From: Takifugu bimaculatus
Taxonomy: Eukaryota > Chordata > Actinopteri > Tetraodontiformes > Tetraodontidae
Assembly (NCBI GenBank): GCA_004026145.2
Contig: CP034986.1
Coordinates: forward strand, 7,742,929 to 7,806,928
Reading direction: 5' to 3'
Length of the DNA: 64,000 nt
Shown here: positions 13,301 to 27,689 of the stretch, one piece after another
Layout: every line of letters starts with the position of its first letter
Numbering within the stretch: the stretch's first letter is position 1
Notes under the pieces: generated by a model
Told to the model about the DNA's origin: nothing
The model's database searches: none
Seen by the model: the letters and a program-made list of their open reading frames with translations, nothing else
Translations under genes and position numbers: made by a program

Positions 13301-15059
13301 CGCTCATTCCACAGCGTTGTCGCTACCACAGAACATGATGGCGCCCAACTCGAGCGAGCGCGCCAACGTCCCTTCCTGCCTTTCAAGATGACAGCTGGAG
13401 CCGAGCTCCCGCACACCTCTGAGGCAATTTGCATGGCAGAAATGACAGCGACGGCGTCTACAAGTGCTCATTAGCAGCCGGGCGAATATCGGGCTGCGAC
13501 ACCGCCGAGTTCCTTCCTGTGTAATTTGACACTTTGCACATGTGAACAAAGCAGAGCTTCCTTTGTTTTAGCGGCATCCGCGCGGTAAAATCCGTCAGTT
13601 AAACAGGCCTCCGCGTGATTCCCGGACAGATTTTGTTATTCCGTCGTTACCGTGACGACAGAGCGGTCCGACGTGGAGGTTCTTCCTGGGCGACGCCCAG
13701 TTTTCCCCCCTAACGAGAGGCCTCGGTCCCCTTCAGCCGAACGTTGCTTCAGCAAACACCGAAGCCTCCGTTTGCACTTCAGGATTTTCGTTGTCTTTCT
13801 TTTGTTGACCTGGAGGCGGGAAACTCGGAGCAAATCTGCTTTTATTTACCGAAGTTCTCACATACGTCTGCACTCGGCTCAGGCTATTGTACTTCCTTCC
13901 TGCTGAATAAAGGACTGCTCTTGTGGACTGAGCGACAAAAAATTAAATAAAAATGGAGAGATTTCCTTTAAACCGATACCCCCGATTCCTGCTATTTCTT
14001 GTCAAATGTCCAAGCTATCGAGATTTTGGATCAACGTATCAGGCAAATGTGTATAAGAAAACCCACCGCGGAGACGTATCGACAAGGTCAAGAAAATGGG
14101 ATCTGTTTGACTCATGCGATACTTTCCACTCAGATTAGCTCGAATAAAAGTTGAAGCTTTTCAACTTTGGGAAAATGGCCCCACGACTGGCTTCTGTCAG
14201 CCGCTCCAGTTTGTGTCGCGCCGCTGATGAAGAGACGCGCTTCCGTGTCCCTCCATCTCCGCCTGACTCGTCTCTTCCTGTCAAGCTAGCGGCAGCAGCG
14301 CCGGATCACATCGGCCGGCTCGTTCCCTGATCACTGACCCGGTGCCGGACATGCCTCCGTGTCTCTTTTAGAATCCCCCGAGACGGAATGCAACCGGAGG
14401 CACGGGATGACGAGTGAGGCGTTCCGTGGCAGCTATCGGATGGGTCGCGCGTATCCCCAAGACGAGGAACACGTACACGTTTGCTGTGTGGGCGACTCGT
14501 CACAAGCATTTACCGTGATTTTCTTTCCTGTTTTTGACGGATTTGGGACTCAACGTGTCCGTCTGAGGATACAGAGAGCGCGTCTGATGGACGCGTTGGG
14601 TCCTGAATCCTGATCCCAAACAATCTCACACCAACACTCATTTTATTGCTTCCGACGGTAGCTTTCGCTAAAAAAACCCTGCTCACTACTTTACATTTTC
14701 AGGGTTCATTATTGGACTTCCAGGCTCTCCGACACATCTCTTCCTTTTTGTGCGGTCCCTGGCAGGAGAGGCAGCCTCTGATTGCTCCTGGTTGGAACAC
14801 CATTTCACGGAATCTATTTCCCTTTTATAAAATAAAATCGCCCCCCTCCAACCTGAGCTCCTTTCTCGAGAGCTGAGAAATACCAGTTTTCCCCTGATGG
14901 CGGCGGCTCAGGTCCCAGATCTCCCCGTTGCTGAGCTAAGCTCCCGTCCCATTTGCTCTGCTTTCCTTTCCACCTTCTCTCCTTAAATAAAAAGCTCCGG
15001 CCTTTATTGCCGGTCACGGTCGTCGAGAAGCTATAAGACAAGACCATAACCAAAATTAA
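7366..15059. other. Intergenic DNA, no gene seen
   Basis: A GT-rich stretch near 7370-7395 and many GCTAGC/GCTAA words. No open frame here has splice context or a family signature; the longest (7410-7886, 158 codons) is compositionally ordinary. CG-rich patches occur near 9640-9900, 11140-11290 and 14180-14420. Confidence 0.6.
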
Positions 15060-15320
15060 TGTGTCCCCCTGGCCTGGACTCTCTCCTGGCTGCCCGCTTA
15101 ACGGTCCAGAGAGCGTGGACAGGGGCTAAAGGACCACTAATGGGAATTGGAGGAGGTAGCTAACCGTTCCATTATGGAGAGTAAGATGGTATTGACAAAT
15201 CATAGCGGAAAGAGGGAGGAAGATATTTCCTTTCTGCCAGATGATGAATTCTAATCAGCTCAGATGCGTTTGCGTCAGCTAGGGTCATGTTAATAAAGTT
15301 CCCCGTGAGCTGAGGCGGCC
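15060..15320. promoter_or_regulatory. Candidate conserved non-coding element
   Basis: A repeat-free stretch with words typical of developmental enhancers: CACTAATGGGAATTGG, AACCGTTCCATTATGG, TTGACAAATCATAGCGG and TTCTAATCAGCTCAG. No coding potential is seen. Conservation must be tested. Confidence 0.28.
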
Positions 15321-18300
15321 GGTCCTTCCCGTGGTACCTCGGCTTCCCAAAGGTGATGGGTGTCGGACTGTGTTATCCCCATGACGGCATTTTGTGTTCT
15401 GATGCAAGGAACGGGCCAATGGCTCGGTGGCCCTCGGACGCTTCAGCGAGATAACAGTCGATCAGACGGAGGCCGACTGATCGAGGACCGGGGAGAACCG
15501 AGAGGCCCCCGTCAATGAGACCGCGGTGAGGACGACGCCCGTCTCCCGTGTTAGCCAAACAGAGGCAACATAAGGAGCGTTTATACAACGAGCAATACGG
15601 AAACGAGCAAACAAATACATATTTTGTCTTTTATGCTCAACTCTCACAGCTGGTTATTTATTCTGTTCGTCACCACAGACTCGGGGTTACAGGAAGAAAT
15701 CCACAACTTAAAGTACGCTTGGCTGGAAGGTGGGTGGGGCGCTAGCTTCACTTTATCCGTCTCCTTCCTCATCAGGGTTTGAACCCTTCAATAAACATCC
15801 CCTTCAAGGTCGCCTTTGGAGCGCGCTCGCAGATCAGGCTAGCGTCCACACGGGGCGTGCGCTTTGAAGCAAAGACATCACCCAGAGTAAGATAAAGAAG
15901 AGAGGGAGCGGGGAAAGACGGGGGAGGAGGGGATTGGAGGGCTTTCTTCTTCATCCTTTGTGGAAAATTTTGGATTTCAGGTTGTATTAGAACCTCATGC
16001 TGAACTGGATGCTCAAACCATCCAGGCCGCAGATCGGGACTCTAGCAGAAATTTGGGAGTTTTATTGACCGATTCTTTCAAAGCCTCACCCCCCCGCTGC
16101 GCTAGTGTCAACTCCCGAGCGTTTTGAAAACCGTTCCACATTAGAGCCTGTCCCACTGGCGGAGGACGACACGGCGCGATGTTGATGATAGCGGCGGCGG
16201 GAAAGGGACGGTGTTATGAATGGTCGGCCGGGCGCGGCGTTCAATTTACAGCAGTCTGAGATTTCCATCTATCACCGGGGCAACGATGTGAGAGAAGCCG
16301 GAAGAGAGGGGAGAAGAGTTTCTTCCCTGTTCGAGCTCATGAGTGGAATACTAAGGCGAGGGTGGACCTGCGAGGCTGCTCCCATCACCACCGGCAGCCC
16401 GTTTGTCTCCGCCCCTCCGTGCGGCGCAGCACTCAGACATGCATCACCGGGCCTCGCCGCTCCGGGCTCGGCAGCATTCGTCCTCATGCCTGCACAATTT
16501 GCAAAGGGGACGGAATGATCCTGCCAAGACAAACCCGCCGTCCATCAAAGCCCCAAACCCCCTCCCACGGCGGCCGTCGAAGCGTCTGACACTTCCTGTA
16601 GCCATCACAGGAAGCAGCTCGAGTATGTGGTCATACGAGCTTCACTTTTTCAGCGCCGTCTTCAGGTGCACTTAAATACACCTTTATTGAGGCGAGTTAA
16701 TCAAGCACCTCATGGATGAAGTCACAGAGGAGAACCCCTCCCCCCTCCTGGACTAATGGACCCAGAGAGCCACAATCCACAGGAGTTCCTTCCACGCCAC
16801 TCATCTCCTCCATCTGATGTTTTTTTTTTTTTCCAATCCTACACCAGGCTCTTCTCCTCCCACCTAGTTAGCCCATCTAGAGAGTTACCGCATGACGATG
16901 CATTAGCAACTGCTAGCATCTGCATTCAGTTGAATCACAATTAACCCGCGGCAGAGGGAGGGGTGACAAAGTGCTCCTCACGGGAAGGGTCACGCTATTA
17001 GAGTTCACTGGGCTGGACGAAGGGGAACGCATACGCTAGGATGGAATACTTGTTGGACTTTTGGGACAAGGGGCAACGGAAGAATCAATGAAAGCAATCA
17101 CTGCGAACAATTCGATTAGCTCCGAGCCTGAGCGACAAGCCGCGGATTATGAAGAGGTCGTGTAAAAATTTACCGGTAGAAAAAAACTATCACACTTTTA
17201 AGGGAAGGGCAAATTAAACTGGAGGGTAAATGTCAGATTTAAGCACATCTGCTAGCCAAATGCTAGCATGGAGACGTGTGGCTACCAATAAGGATACATA
17301 GCAACACCCTGCAAGTGAAGCAAAATAGAAGCTTCTACTTAGAGTTAGCTTTTTTAGTTGTATTTGTGGACGCAGTAGTTCAACATATCAACCAGAAGCT
17401 AACGACGCCCTGATAATGCTGCAAATAGGGCAAATAAATGACAAAACAACTTGTGCTTTTACTGTTGCTATGATACGTTCCATCAAATGAGGCAGCAGAG
17501 AAAAAGAAACAAGTACTGAGCATTCTGTGATCAGATTAATTTTTAGTTTTTGGCATTTTAAATGTCAAGCACGTTTCTCGTTTCAGTGCCAAATGTATCT
17601 TTTCAGAGGACTCTGTTCAGCTACTTCCTGGTAATATGCTAAAGCCGACCGATGATTTTCCCTTTCCTTAACAAGCCGTCTGTTCCGCTAAAAGCGGTTG
17701 GAGCGTCCGCTAACTCTTCAACTCTTGTTTAGCATTTTCATCTCCGACCCCTCTGAGACGCGTCTCTCGTCACCCGTCACGTTATGAAAAAGGACAGATT
17801 TGCCTCGCGCTAATTAACCGATTGCTAATAGTCAGCTCGTCCCATGACTGAAGGCCCTTTGAATAATCAGACTATCGTCAAATTAGTGACGGTCGGGACT
17901 GCCGTGACGAGGCAGTGGAATCGGAACAGCAGCGGCTCCTGGATTCAAACCTCGCTGGATGGAGGAAGCATTTGAGCCTCCAAACTCTCAGAAATTCCAC
18001 CGAAGCGGCGCATAAACAGCAATTTGCCGCTGCTCTCTGTTGGCTGGCGAGCAGAGCTCTCGGCAGAGCGTCCCGGGGCTGGCTGATGGCCCCTGCCAAC
18101 AGGAGGCAGGGATCGCTTTTTCCACGATTAGTCTCATCTACGCCGTTTTTCTTTGACGCCGGTGAATGGGAGCGGAAAGACGCCCGGCTGGCGGAAGCTA
18201 ATTTTCCACTTGAGGAAACTGTCTGCAAAATAATAATCTACGGTTTGTTATGTGAAAATGATGATCTCCCTCAACCCTGCTGGGAGACGGGTAATGGCCC

Positions 18301-19692
18301 CGCGCCGCGGAGGCCTGCACTTTTTCACCCCCTGCAACCGGCTCGTTAGCCGCAGAGCCTAAGCCTAGCATGTTGTGTTTGAAATTGATGTTTTACCATA
18401 ATTTCCATATTACAAAAAAAAGAGATGAATTCTAGCCAAAAATACTAAACACTATTGGAGGTTTTTTTTTTAAATCCAAGTGCGTTTTGTCTGTTCCAGG
18501 CTACCGGACAGTGGAGGCAGGTGTTAGCATTGCTGCGGAGGGGCACCCGCCTCAATATTTACATAAATATCCACATAAATTATACCCTCGGCCTACCACT
18601 AGGGGCCCCCAGGGCACCCTTAGGTGTAATTATTGGGCAAACCTATTTCGATGGAATGAAATTGCAACACTAGCTTAAAGAAAAACACGAGTTAAAATTA
18701 GCCGGAATGGATCCTGTAACGGTCTTTTAGGGCCTTGTTTTGCCTCCGCTGCAGCTGTGAAGGAAAACAAAAGCCTGGCCTGAAATGATGCGCTATAAAT
18801 AACCGGGCACTGTTGGACGAGCGCGACGAGCCGTGAAACTTATTACACTCTCCGGTCTGCGGCTGCGACTCCGTGTGACTCCGGTAAAAATGAAAAGGTC
18901 ATTCCTCCCTGAAGAGTTATGCAAGTGGCCTTTAGAGGAGCTTCATTCCGTACGGGGGCGCGTGTTCCGATCAGGGAGGTCTGCTAGCCAATGAAGAAAA
19001 ATAAAAAATCAGCTCCAGCGTGGCAGGAAGCCACAATCAACCCCCCCCCCCCCAAGTTTGTCTGTTGATTCTGCTGAACTTTAATCCGCCAGGAGGCGAT
19101 AAGACGCAGAGATAAAACAGCCGCAGACTCAAAGTCCTGGAAACAAGTTCTGGTGTCCGTTTGTTTCTTTGATTCCGGCTCTGCTTTGGTGCTTTGATCG
19201 GCCTTGAAGTCTCGCCTGCTGCCTTTACAAACCAGAGTCGTGAGTATTGAAGTCGCTCGGCGCCTCTGCCAGCGTCCGAAATGTGGCGCGTGCTAGCGAG
19301 TGTTTCCTCTCCGGTTTGGCGAGTTCCGAGAAGACATCGCGTGGGCGGAATCTGGATCACATTCCATCGACTTTCCGCCATATTTGATTTACGCCAACTT
19401 GCCGTTTCCCCACTTTCCCCCGTATAGCTATTTAAAAGCAGGTTAAAGGGTTGTGGCCTTTGAAACCTCAGGCGATTAGGTTGCCCCCCCCCACACACAC
19501 ATACACCCCCCCACCCCTCTGTGGGAGCGTGGCCCAACTTTATCATTTCCCTGTTCAATAATCCATCAACATTTACATTCCATTAATCATCCCGCTGTCT
19601 GAGTTAGCGTTAGCGCTCCAGGCCGCCCCCACTCCACCCCTCTCTCCACAGCCCCAGGCGGCGCAACAGCCCTCCCTCATTAACCACTCCCT
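15321..19692. other. Intergenic DNA, no gene seen
   Basis: Mixed-composition DNA with a T12 run near 16820 and C/CA-rich runs at 19040-19060 and 19480-19520. The frame at 17915-18349 (144 codons) has no recognisable domain. A GGCGGCGGG-type patch is at 16190. Confidence 0.6.

Positions 19693-19767
<75 letters not shown>
19693..19767. repeat. (CA)n microsatellite
   Basis: About 75 bases of CA with a single CACC interruption near 19729. A minus-strand frame through it encodes only Cys-Val repeats and is not a gene. Confidence 0.97.
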
Positions 19768-19769
<2 letters not shown>

Positions 19770-20290
19770 CACGTGACTTACGGCTCAGAACAATATTGAC
19801 TCAAACTGCTCGATCAATGTGCTAAAATGCACCAAATGATCCACGATGGTGTATCTGTCAGCAGATTCGGCGAGCATGAACCTGCCCCCCACACACACAC
19901 AGACCGACGGCCTCCCGAGCCCTGCGTGGATCAAGAAACCCACCTGGACCCTCTCAGTTCTCCTCCTGAGGCCAGGGGCGGCTGAAACGCCAGAACTTTG
20001 CCTTCACCGCGGCCCCCCCGCCCCCCCCCCACGCACCCCCCCACACGGTGACTCAAGCTGCTCAAATATACGTTTTGCCCTTCATCGCGTTCGCTTGTGC
20101 CGTACATCAAACCCGGGACGGAGAGATTCATGTTGAAACGAGGAGCAGCTATTAGCCAAAGCTTCAGTGCGGTGTAAATGAAGGGAGGCTCAGTGGGGTC
20201 ACGCCGGCGCCGGCGCCTTCAGGGACGTGCAGCAGCCGCTGATCCACATATCAAATATTCCTTTTAGTAGATGACTAATGAAAGATCTCC

Positions 20291-20327
20291 CAGTTGGCAG
20301 ATCTGCAATCTGCAGATCTGCCAACTG
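20291..20327. repeat. Perfect 17-bp inverted repeat with 3-base loop
   Basis: CAGTTGGCAGATCTGCA is followed by ATC and then by its exact reverse complement. The stem contains AGATCT within each arm. It has no T-run after it and no neighbouring gene, so it is not a bacterial-type terminator. Confidence 0.9.
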
Positions 20328-22320
20328 TATGCTAATACAATATGCTAATATTTGCGAGCGACTAGCGTTTTTCCAAGATTAGATCCATTAGGCGGGCGGC
20401 GCTTCCCAGAATGCTTTGATTACAGTATTTTAAACTGGACTGAAACGTGCAGCAGCAGGTCAGACGACTCGAACTGTAATAAAATGCTACTTCTGCACAA
20501 AGGTGACCTTTATGTGCTCACATATCTAACAAATGAGTTTAAAATGAACTGGAAATAAAGATCCTGCCAACATTTTAGCTTAGCTTCCATTAAAATATGG
20601 AGGTTTGAGTGCTTCTTTCTGCAATTATTTGCATATTTTCTTCCCACATTTGTAAATTTACATCACATCAAAAAAAGAAAAAGAAAATACAACTGTTGTT
20701 AGCTTTTTGCTTCGATAATTATTGATTGTGCTGCTCTAAATTGAAGCTAGTCCATTTGAAAGATAAGTTTATCATAATATACACGATATACTGCGATAAA
20801 AGAGCCTTTTACAAAGTAAATATTCTTTAAACCTTTTAGCGTGTTAGCGCAAGTGAAAAAAGTGCTTTTTACGCTGCTTTATCAGCTGCTGACAGACAGA
20901 AGCTAACACTTTTATTTAGAATTTGCATATTTGGTCATTTATAAATGATTATTCTGAAGAAACCAACCAAACTACCTAAAAAAAAAACCCAACCAAGCTG
21001 TAAAATATAGATTTGTGCTACAAGAAACAAATGTGTCAAGTACAAACAGCCGGTTAGCATGGATGTGGGATTAGTCGCACCAATTTGAGTACAAACCTAA
21101 AGTTTTCAGGTACAAGTCAGTTCTGACGCTTTCAACCTGCTATGAGAGCAGCATCACAGAGCCCAGAGGAGCTAGCATAGGCGCGACCGTCATGATGGGA
21201 ATAAGAACGTCCGTATCTCTCTGCTACGCTCTGCAGCGCTACGATCGCCCCGGAAACGCTGTTTGAAGCACAACTGTAGGTTAGCAAATGCGCCGCGACA
21301 GCGGCAATATGGTTAAATATTTTAAGGACCCAAACCCGCAGCGAAAGACTTGGCAAAGGGCGCCTAAATCTAATTAAATTATTTCCATATTTGCACACTA
21401 AAATAGGGAAGAGTAATTAATATCTTGCTCAAGTGCAATTTATTACCAAAGGCAATATCAAGTTTATTAAATGTGTCACAAATTAGATTGAGTAATTATA
21501 TTTGCTGGAAGTTGGGAAATTGAAACTTATCTCGTTTTAATCAGAGCTCATGAAGATATTTTCGGATCACAAAAACACGTTTGGCGTCAGGAATCGCACT
21601 GAGGTGCTAATTTTCCACTTGATTCTAAAGTGTCAGAGAAACTGTTAGCTAAGCAGGCTAGCAGGTGCACAAGCACGAGCTAGCGCTTCGGCTAAGTAGC
21701 GGAGGAGGCGCGGAACTTGTCCCATCATCAAAGCCCACAACAAAAACTTCAAGACCTGAAAGAAACAAATCAAAGACCAGCCAAAATACCTGAGGCTCCT
21801 TTGATGTTCCAGGTCCATTTGCTTGACCCTGCTGCCGCCGCCGTCCACCGGGGGCGCCATTTGCTGGCTTTGCACCAACTCTGGAGAAGGGAAAAATCAA
21901 GAAAACCCGGTTGACTCGTTGCTCTGTTTGCCGTTTGTTATTAACCAGCTCCGAACTCCGAACCTGGACGCCGCCTTCACATTAATTTGCCCTGTTCATC
22001 GCCGTCCTCGCCGCCATCAGCCTCCACTCACTTCCCGCCCCGCCGCTCTTAAAAGATGAATCAAAGGAGGACGGCGGAGGGCGAAACGCATCCATCACGA
22101 CTTTCCTCCTCCATCTCTCTGAAGCTTTTTACTCTCTCTGGTAATCACGCCGCACAACTCTCATTTCAATATCGGATTGCCGGCGCTGCCCCGACGCCGC
22201 AATCTGCTGCGTGTAATGAAAACGTATATTCCAGGCCGGCTTCCTGAGCGGAGGTCCCATTAGGAGCTGTGCCTCATTGATTGAAACGCTTTCAAAGGGA
22301 CACGCGCACTGTTAATGCAG

Positions 22321-22347
22321 GTGTGTGTGTGTGTGTGTGTGTGTGTT
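22321..22347. repeat. (GT)n microsatellite
   Basis: A perfect GT array of about 26 bases. Confidence 0.95.
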
Positions 22348-25300
22348 CAGGGGTGGCTTCAGGATTGAAGGTAGATGTTGGGAAACACACCTAAATTCCT
22401 CGGAATGGGGTTATACAGTGGGTGAAGTCAATACGTCAGGGAAGGCTGCCAATAAAATTGCCCCCCTCCCCCCGCCTTTTGTGATGCCCCCCCTCCCTAC
22501 AGGGTCGGAGGTGACCAGGACGCTGCGCCCCCACCCCAACCACCTCACCCCCAAACCCGCTCTTTGTTCCTGCCTTCACGGCTGCTCCCAGATCTTATCG
22601 GAGGAAGACTGTGTGCTCGATCTGACCCTTTAAATTCAATTACAGGCCTAGCAGAGCTCCCCCCCCCCCGTCGCCCACACATCCCCCCCCCCCACCACCA
22701 CCACCACCACCCCGTTTGATTTTGGAAATGAAGGCAGCGTTCCAGATATTCTCTTAGAAAAAAGGGAAGATTCTGGAAGGTAGAGAAGATGATCTAATCG
22801 GTGGGGGGGCTCCGTTTTTTAGACCGTGCGCGCGTCCCTTTGAGGCTAACATTGTTAACCTTGAGGCAACGGGACCAAAAACAAGGGGTACGGTCGATAC
22901 AGCGTTGCCATCTTGTAAACAAACAGCTGGAAATGTAAACAAAGCTAAGCTAACGGGCTTGCTCTGTTTTGGCCAGCTGTCAGCTAACGTGTTGGACAGG
23001 TAACACTTATGTGGGCGTTCCCAGACTGTAGGAGTGCGCTAGCATAGTTTTCGATGCTACGCAGCTAGCTCTTTGTGGATTTAAGGGTGCGCTTGTCCGG
23101 GCTCTAAACACGCAGAGGAGAAAACATGAAGCAGAAGCAACTTCTCCGTCGGCCATGAATTATTCAATATACATCTCAAATATCATTCCGGGAAGGAAGT
23201 ATTCAGATTTTTCATTTGACCTTTGACCACTTCTGTCTCTCACTCATTCCCTGCGCACCTGAGTAAACCGATAAATTCAGAGGCAGCGGCGGCGGCGAGG
23301 CATCTTGCTGCTACTCAGAGGGTGAAAATAACCGTAACTCAAAAAACAAAGCGAGGAAGGTTCTGTTTTATTGCTTTTGTTTGTAAAATCGCTCTCCAAA
23401 TATTCAATTCCCCCACAAAGTTCCCATTAAAGCTACCAGTGCAGCCTCGGGGACAGACCGACATGGACAACACCTCGGTGCTAATTAATTTGTCCTGTTA
23501 AGCTAACCTTCTTGAACTCCTCGCAGCAGGTTTGGAGTGTTTGTTTTTCTCACACCAGCGGTGGCGTTTCCCGTTTAAAAACGGAGAATGATGAGTGAGG
23601 CTAATGCTTCTGAGGGGAAACGACAAACAGGCCTAGCTACGTTGAGGCGGCTAAGTGCCACGCAGCTTTTCAAGTCCCGCCTTTGAAGAGCTCACTGAAA
23701 AGGCTTGGTTCTGGCTTTGATCTTAAATATTTATCGAATCAAACCATCAAAGAACGCCGGGGCCAAAATACAGCTAAACTTTTTGGCAGAAAAGATGTTG
23801 GCGGCAGAGTAAAACACTCCTTATATTCAAGAAACGTGCTAATGCTAATGTACAAAAGAATGGAGTTAAAGACCAGGATACCACCGATTTAACGTTGTTC
23901 CGGGATTTACTCATTTTTGACCACTTGTTCCGGAGTCAACAAAGCTGTGACTCCGTCCTTCCAGCTGAGATAAACGTCCCTTGGGGGAGTTTGACCGAGT
24001 GCTTGGTTTTAATAACGCGGTTGAGTCAGGCGGCGCTTTTTTGTCCGAGATGGGGCTCTGATCCGCGGTCCGACCACATACGCCAGGACTTTGATCTATA
24101 ATTCAAATCTGGTCTCGGGGGGGCAGGAGGAGAATTTCGTTTAAGAAGATTGCAAGTAATTATGGGAAGTGATTCAGGCCGCACATTTTCTTTTACATAA
24201 AAATGCAATCATAGGGTTGACTTTTGGACTTTGGAGAATGCTAACTCGTGCTAATTTTGCTGTTGAATATTGTTTAGTCAACATCATGACAGCGGTGTAG
24301 GAGGAGAGGGCTAGCGTAGCACATTTGCAACGGCATCGGGAATCGTATCAGCTACAACTCCCGTCGCTTTTCTCTATCTTGCAACAAGATTTATTACCGG
24401 GCAATTCCAGAAGCAGCAGGTTAGCATGGAGCTGCTTCACAGCCCTCCGAGAAAAAGGACCATACCTTGTGAAAATCTTTGCTCTCGCAGACGTTTGGCA
24501 TTTCCGTTTATTGCTGACTCGGGTTAATTAAAGCCAACCCAGCTAGCATCGTTATTAAACAACCATAAATAAAGACAATATTTCTAAGTGGGGGGGGGCG
24601 GAGGAGAGCAAACTCAGGATGGAGGCATTAACAACTGCCTCCGATGCTAAGATGGACAAACTGTCAGAGTCATTAGTTTAGCAATTAGCTGGCGTCGCTT
24701 CACCTTTGATGAACGCCAAAGTCACGCAGCAGTAAGTTTTACCTGGACACAAGAGATTATCTCAACTCTCAAATACACCCTTGAAACGCAGGTGAACACA
24801 CAGCCACACACCTCTGCGTGAACGCTCAGCCATTAAAATTGATGCTAATGACTCGTGGCTTCTGCCGCGGCGGTTTGCACGAACGTGGCAGTTGCAGTAA
24901 TTGACTTGCAATTAGAACGATCAACATTGTTTTGCGTTATTTGTTGCTTGGAACAAACGGGTTTTACCTTTGCGTCGCCGGGATTTTGGGAGGGGACAGC
25001 GGAACAACATCATTAGCGTGGGTTTGCACTGCTAGATTTACCGCGTCAGGGTATCAACGTTATTTACCGACGGAATATTCGTCGTTTCACGTCTGGTTGC
25101 CAGACTGTCGCTGAGGCTTCTGAAACCGCTTGGCTGCAGCGTCCACGTGCGAGCGTGTCACAGAGGTTTGGCCGAGGACCAGAACAGAGCCAGGCGTGCC
25201 GTTAGGGATCGGGCCGACGGTGCAAGCTTTGGCCTCGTTTGTTGATTTTTGGATGTGTTTTCACTGTCTGGAACGGAGCTGGAGCCGCTGTAGCGCTGAG

Positions 25301-26229
25301 TCATCTCCAGCCTTTGTAGGTGGAACAAAGAGTCTTAAAGCTGCTTTGGTGTTTGTTTATTTTTGGCATCAAAGGCAGAATTACAGTATCCGACCGGCTC
25401 CACCTTTGATTTTGGGCTGAGTCTCTGTCAGGTGACAGCGTCTCCATACGAGTCGGATGAATTTTGGCTCCCTAAAGTCTCTATTTCCCTCTCCTCTGTT
25501 CTGAGGTCAACATCAGATTAGCTAACGTGATGTATCCCCGCTGCCACGTCGTATTACTGCCGGCGTTGTTCTCCTGCCTGGCTGGCGAGCCCGGCGTTGC
25601 CTTCCATTACGGCCCCAACTTTTCTTTTCTAATTAATCCTGCTGGCTGTTTAATTTCAGGACAGCTTAAATGATGAAAGAAAAAATTCAAGGTGTCCTAA
25701 AACCGCCTTCGGTGGGGCCCATCTCCGGACCCCAAACCGCAGAGCCCTCTGCTCGATAAGTGATCTGTCAGGGAGGAGAGCGAGCTGGGTAGTTTGTTTC
25801 GGTTTGCCGGACAGGTTCGATTCTTTGAGAGACGTGGCCGACAGGCACCTACAGCCGGAAGCTCTGTAAAAACTAATTACGGCGGTGTTAAGAGGCGAGC
25901 GCAGTGGGGCACGGCAAAGACGAGTTAAGCTCAGAGTTGACTCGACGCTGCTGTTTTGGTTTAAGGAAGCGGCGGGTGTGGTGCCCAATGGGGCAAGAAA
26001 GTGGACATATGCTAGAGGGCAGGTGTGAGGGGGGAAAGAATGTGGCATCTACCCCTTAGAGGTCATTTTTATGGAGTTTGTCAAGTACAAGGATACTGTT
26101 AGGTGTGATTTTAGGGTGTGAATGTAGTATCTGGAATATCCTTTGAAGGGGGGTGGATGGACAGACATCCACGGCAGGGAGACACTCATCCATCCACTCT
26201 TCATCCTTTCTTCTCAGTCTCTCAGATGT

Positions 26230-26540
26230 CCTGAAGTCTCTCAGAAACCCGCCGCACATAACCAATCCCAAAAAGCTGATCTATATCTGGAAGACACCGG
26301 AGGGCCTTTAAAGATGGAGGACGGCGGATGTCTGCATATCAAATGAACGCATTAGGCAGAGGAGGGCACAAACATGTTATGAGAGATGAGCAACATCTGG
26401 TGCGACGGATCTTATCCTCAATCACGGGTCAAAGCGATCCACGCGCCTGCTCCGCCCGAGATACTAATCTTAGGCCTAATTCCCGTGTATCCCCCTGGCT
26501 TAAAGCCCTCTTTAGAGCATTAACAGTTTTACTTTCTCGA
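26230..26540. promoter_or_regulatory. Candidate conserved non-coding element
   Basis: Repeat-free, with CTGCATATCAAATGAACGC (a POU/octamer-like ATGCATATC relative), CATAACCAATCCC (CCAAT core) and GATACTAATCTTAGGCC. No coding signal. The regulatory role is inferred. Confidence 0.25.
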
Positions 26541-27689
26541 CTGGGTTCTTGCATATTTTAAGGATTGTAAAAAAAAAAAAAAATGCATGTCATTAATGAA
26601 TTACTGTCATTTTTGTCGCATCACCGAGGAGTTATGTGAACGTCCATGTTGAATTTAGCCATCGATTGCTAACCGGCTCAGGCTTTTCCCTCCGACTTTG
26701 CGGCTTGGCTTTATAAAGTGTTGTATTTTTCTCCGTTTCAAAACTGGAGAAATTGTTATTTTTTTCGAGAGGCAGAGAGCGATACAAGGGGGTTAGGGAG
26801 GCTGAAACCACCCTCTGATAAAACGAGCACGTCCCCCTGAGCTAAGCCCTGGGGATTTGAGAGTGGACTGAATGAATCTCGCAGTGTACAGACAGCTGCC
26901 GCCACCTCTGCGGGAGGTGGGGCGAGTCCGCGAGTGTGCCGAGGAGGAAAAAAGACCAGTAGAGTGTTACCAGATCACCAGTTTGTGCCCCCCTCTTCAA
27001 CAGAAGTTATTCCCTTAATGAAGCCACATATCCTACTCCGGCCCACTCCCAAGGAGAGTCCGCTATCCTGACCGAGGAGGCGACTCCGGGAGCCAGACTA
27101 ATTCCTGGGTGACGAGAGCAAAAGGCTACTGGGTTTCCTTGGGGTTAAAATGCTTTAATCTCTTTATCCTGCATTGATGGGACCATTCACAGATTTGATA
27201 CACTTCCTCTAAATCCTTAAGTGGCGTGCGAAGGCAAGGCCAGGGGGGAATTTCACGGAAAGAAGTGAATCGCGCCCAGAGAGCGGCGGAGCCACGGCTC
27301 CATGAGAAACACGACGTGGGTTTGCTAATGTATGGGATCAGCACGCGCTTGTTTGGAAATATGTTTTGAGATAAACGCGTCTTCGGCAAAGTAAATTAAT
27401 CTGCTCTTATCGTGCAGAAAGCAGCGCGTCGACAGTTTGGTTTTTTTTTTTAAAAAGGAACTTCGCATTCCTCTCCCTTCTCCAGCGTACTCGTGCACTT
27501 CCCCGGCATCCCTAGCTCCCTAATGAGGCGTGATCACTGTGTTAAACTGCTAATTAAAATCAGATATTAAAGCCCACTACCCATAATCCCTCTTGGCTTG
27601 TGCTACAAACACCAGCTTGGCTGTCGCTTGGTATCAGCGTCTCACCTTCGCACAGCGTCGAACTTTGTATTTCACAACAACAGGAATTT
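26541..27689. other. Intergenic DNA, no gene seen
   Basis: Holds an A15 run ending near 26583, a T10 near 27441 and a repeat-free stretch at 27150-27260 (TTTAATCTCTTTATCC, GCATTGATGGG) that might belong to a regulatory block. No gene. Confidence 0.55.

Larger units (their letters stand above)
19768..26229. other. Intergenic DNA, no gene seen
   Basis: Contains the 17-bp hairpin, the GT array, poly-C runs (20010-20045, 22660-22695) and AT-rich stretches at 20560-21000 and 21360-21540. GCTAGC/GCTAA words are dense at 21150-21260, 21640-21700 and 22830-23080. No exon is recognised. Confidence 0.6.

Noticed and set aside
25795..25830. GGTTCGATTC as a tRNA or SINE B-box
   Set aside because: The flanks do not fold as a cloverleaf, and no A-box or SINE tail is present.
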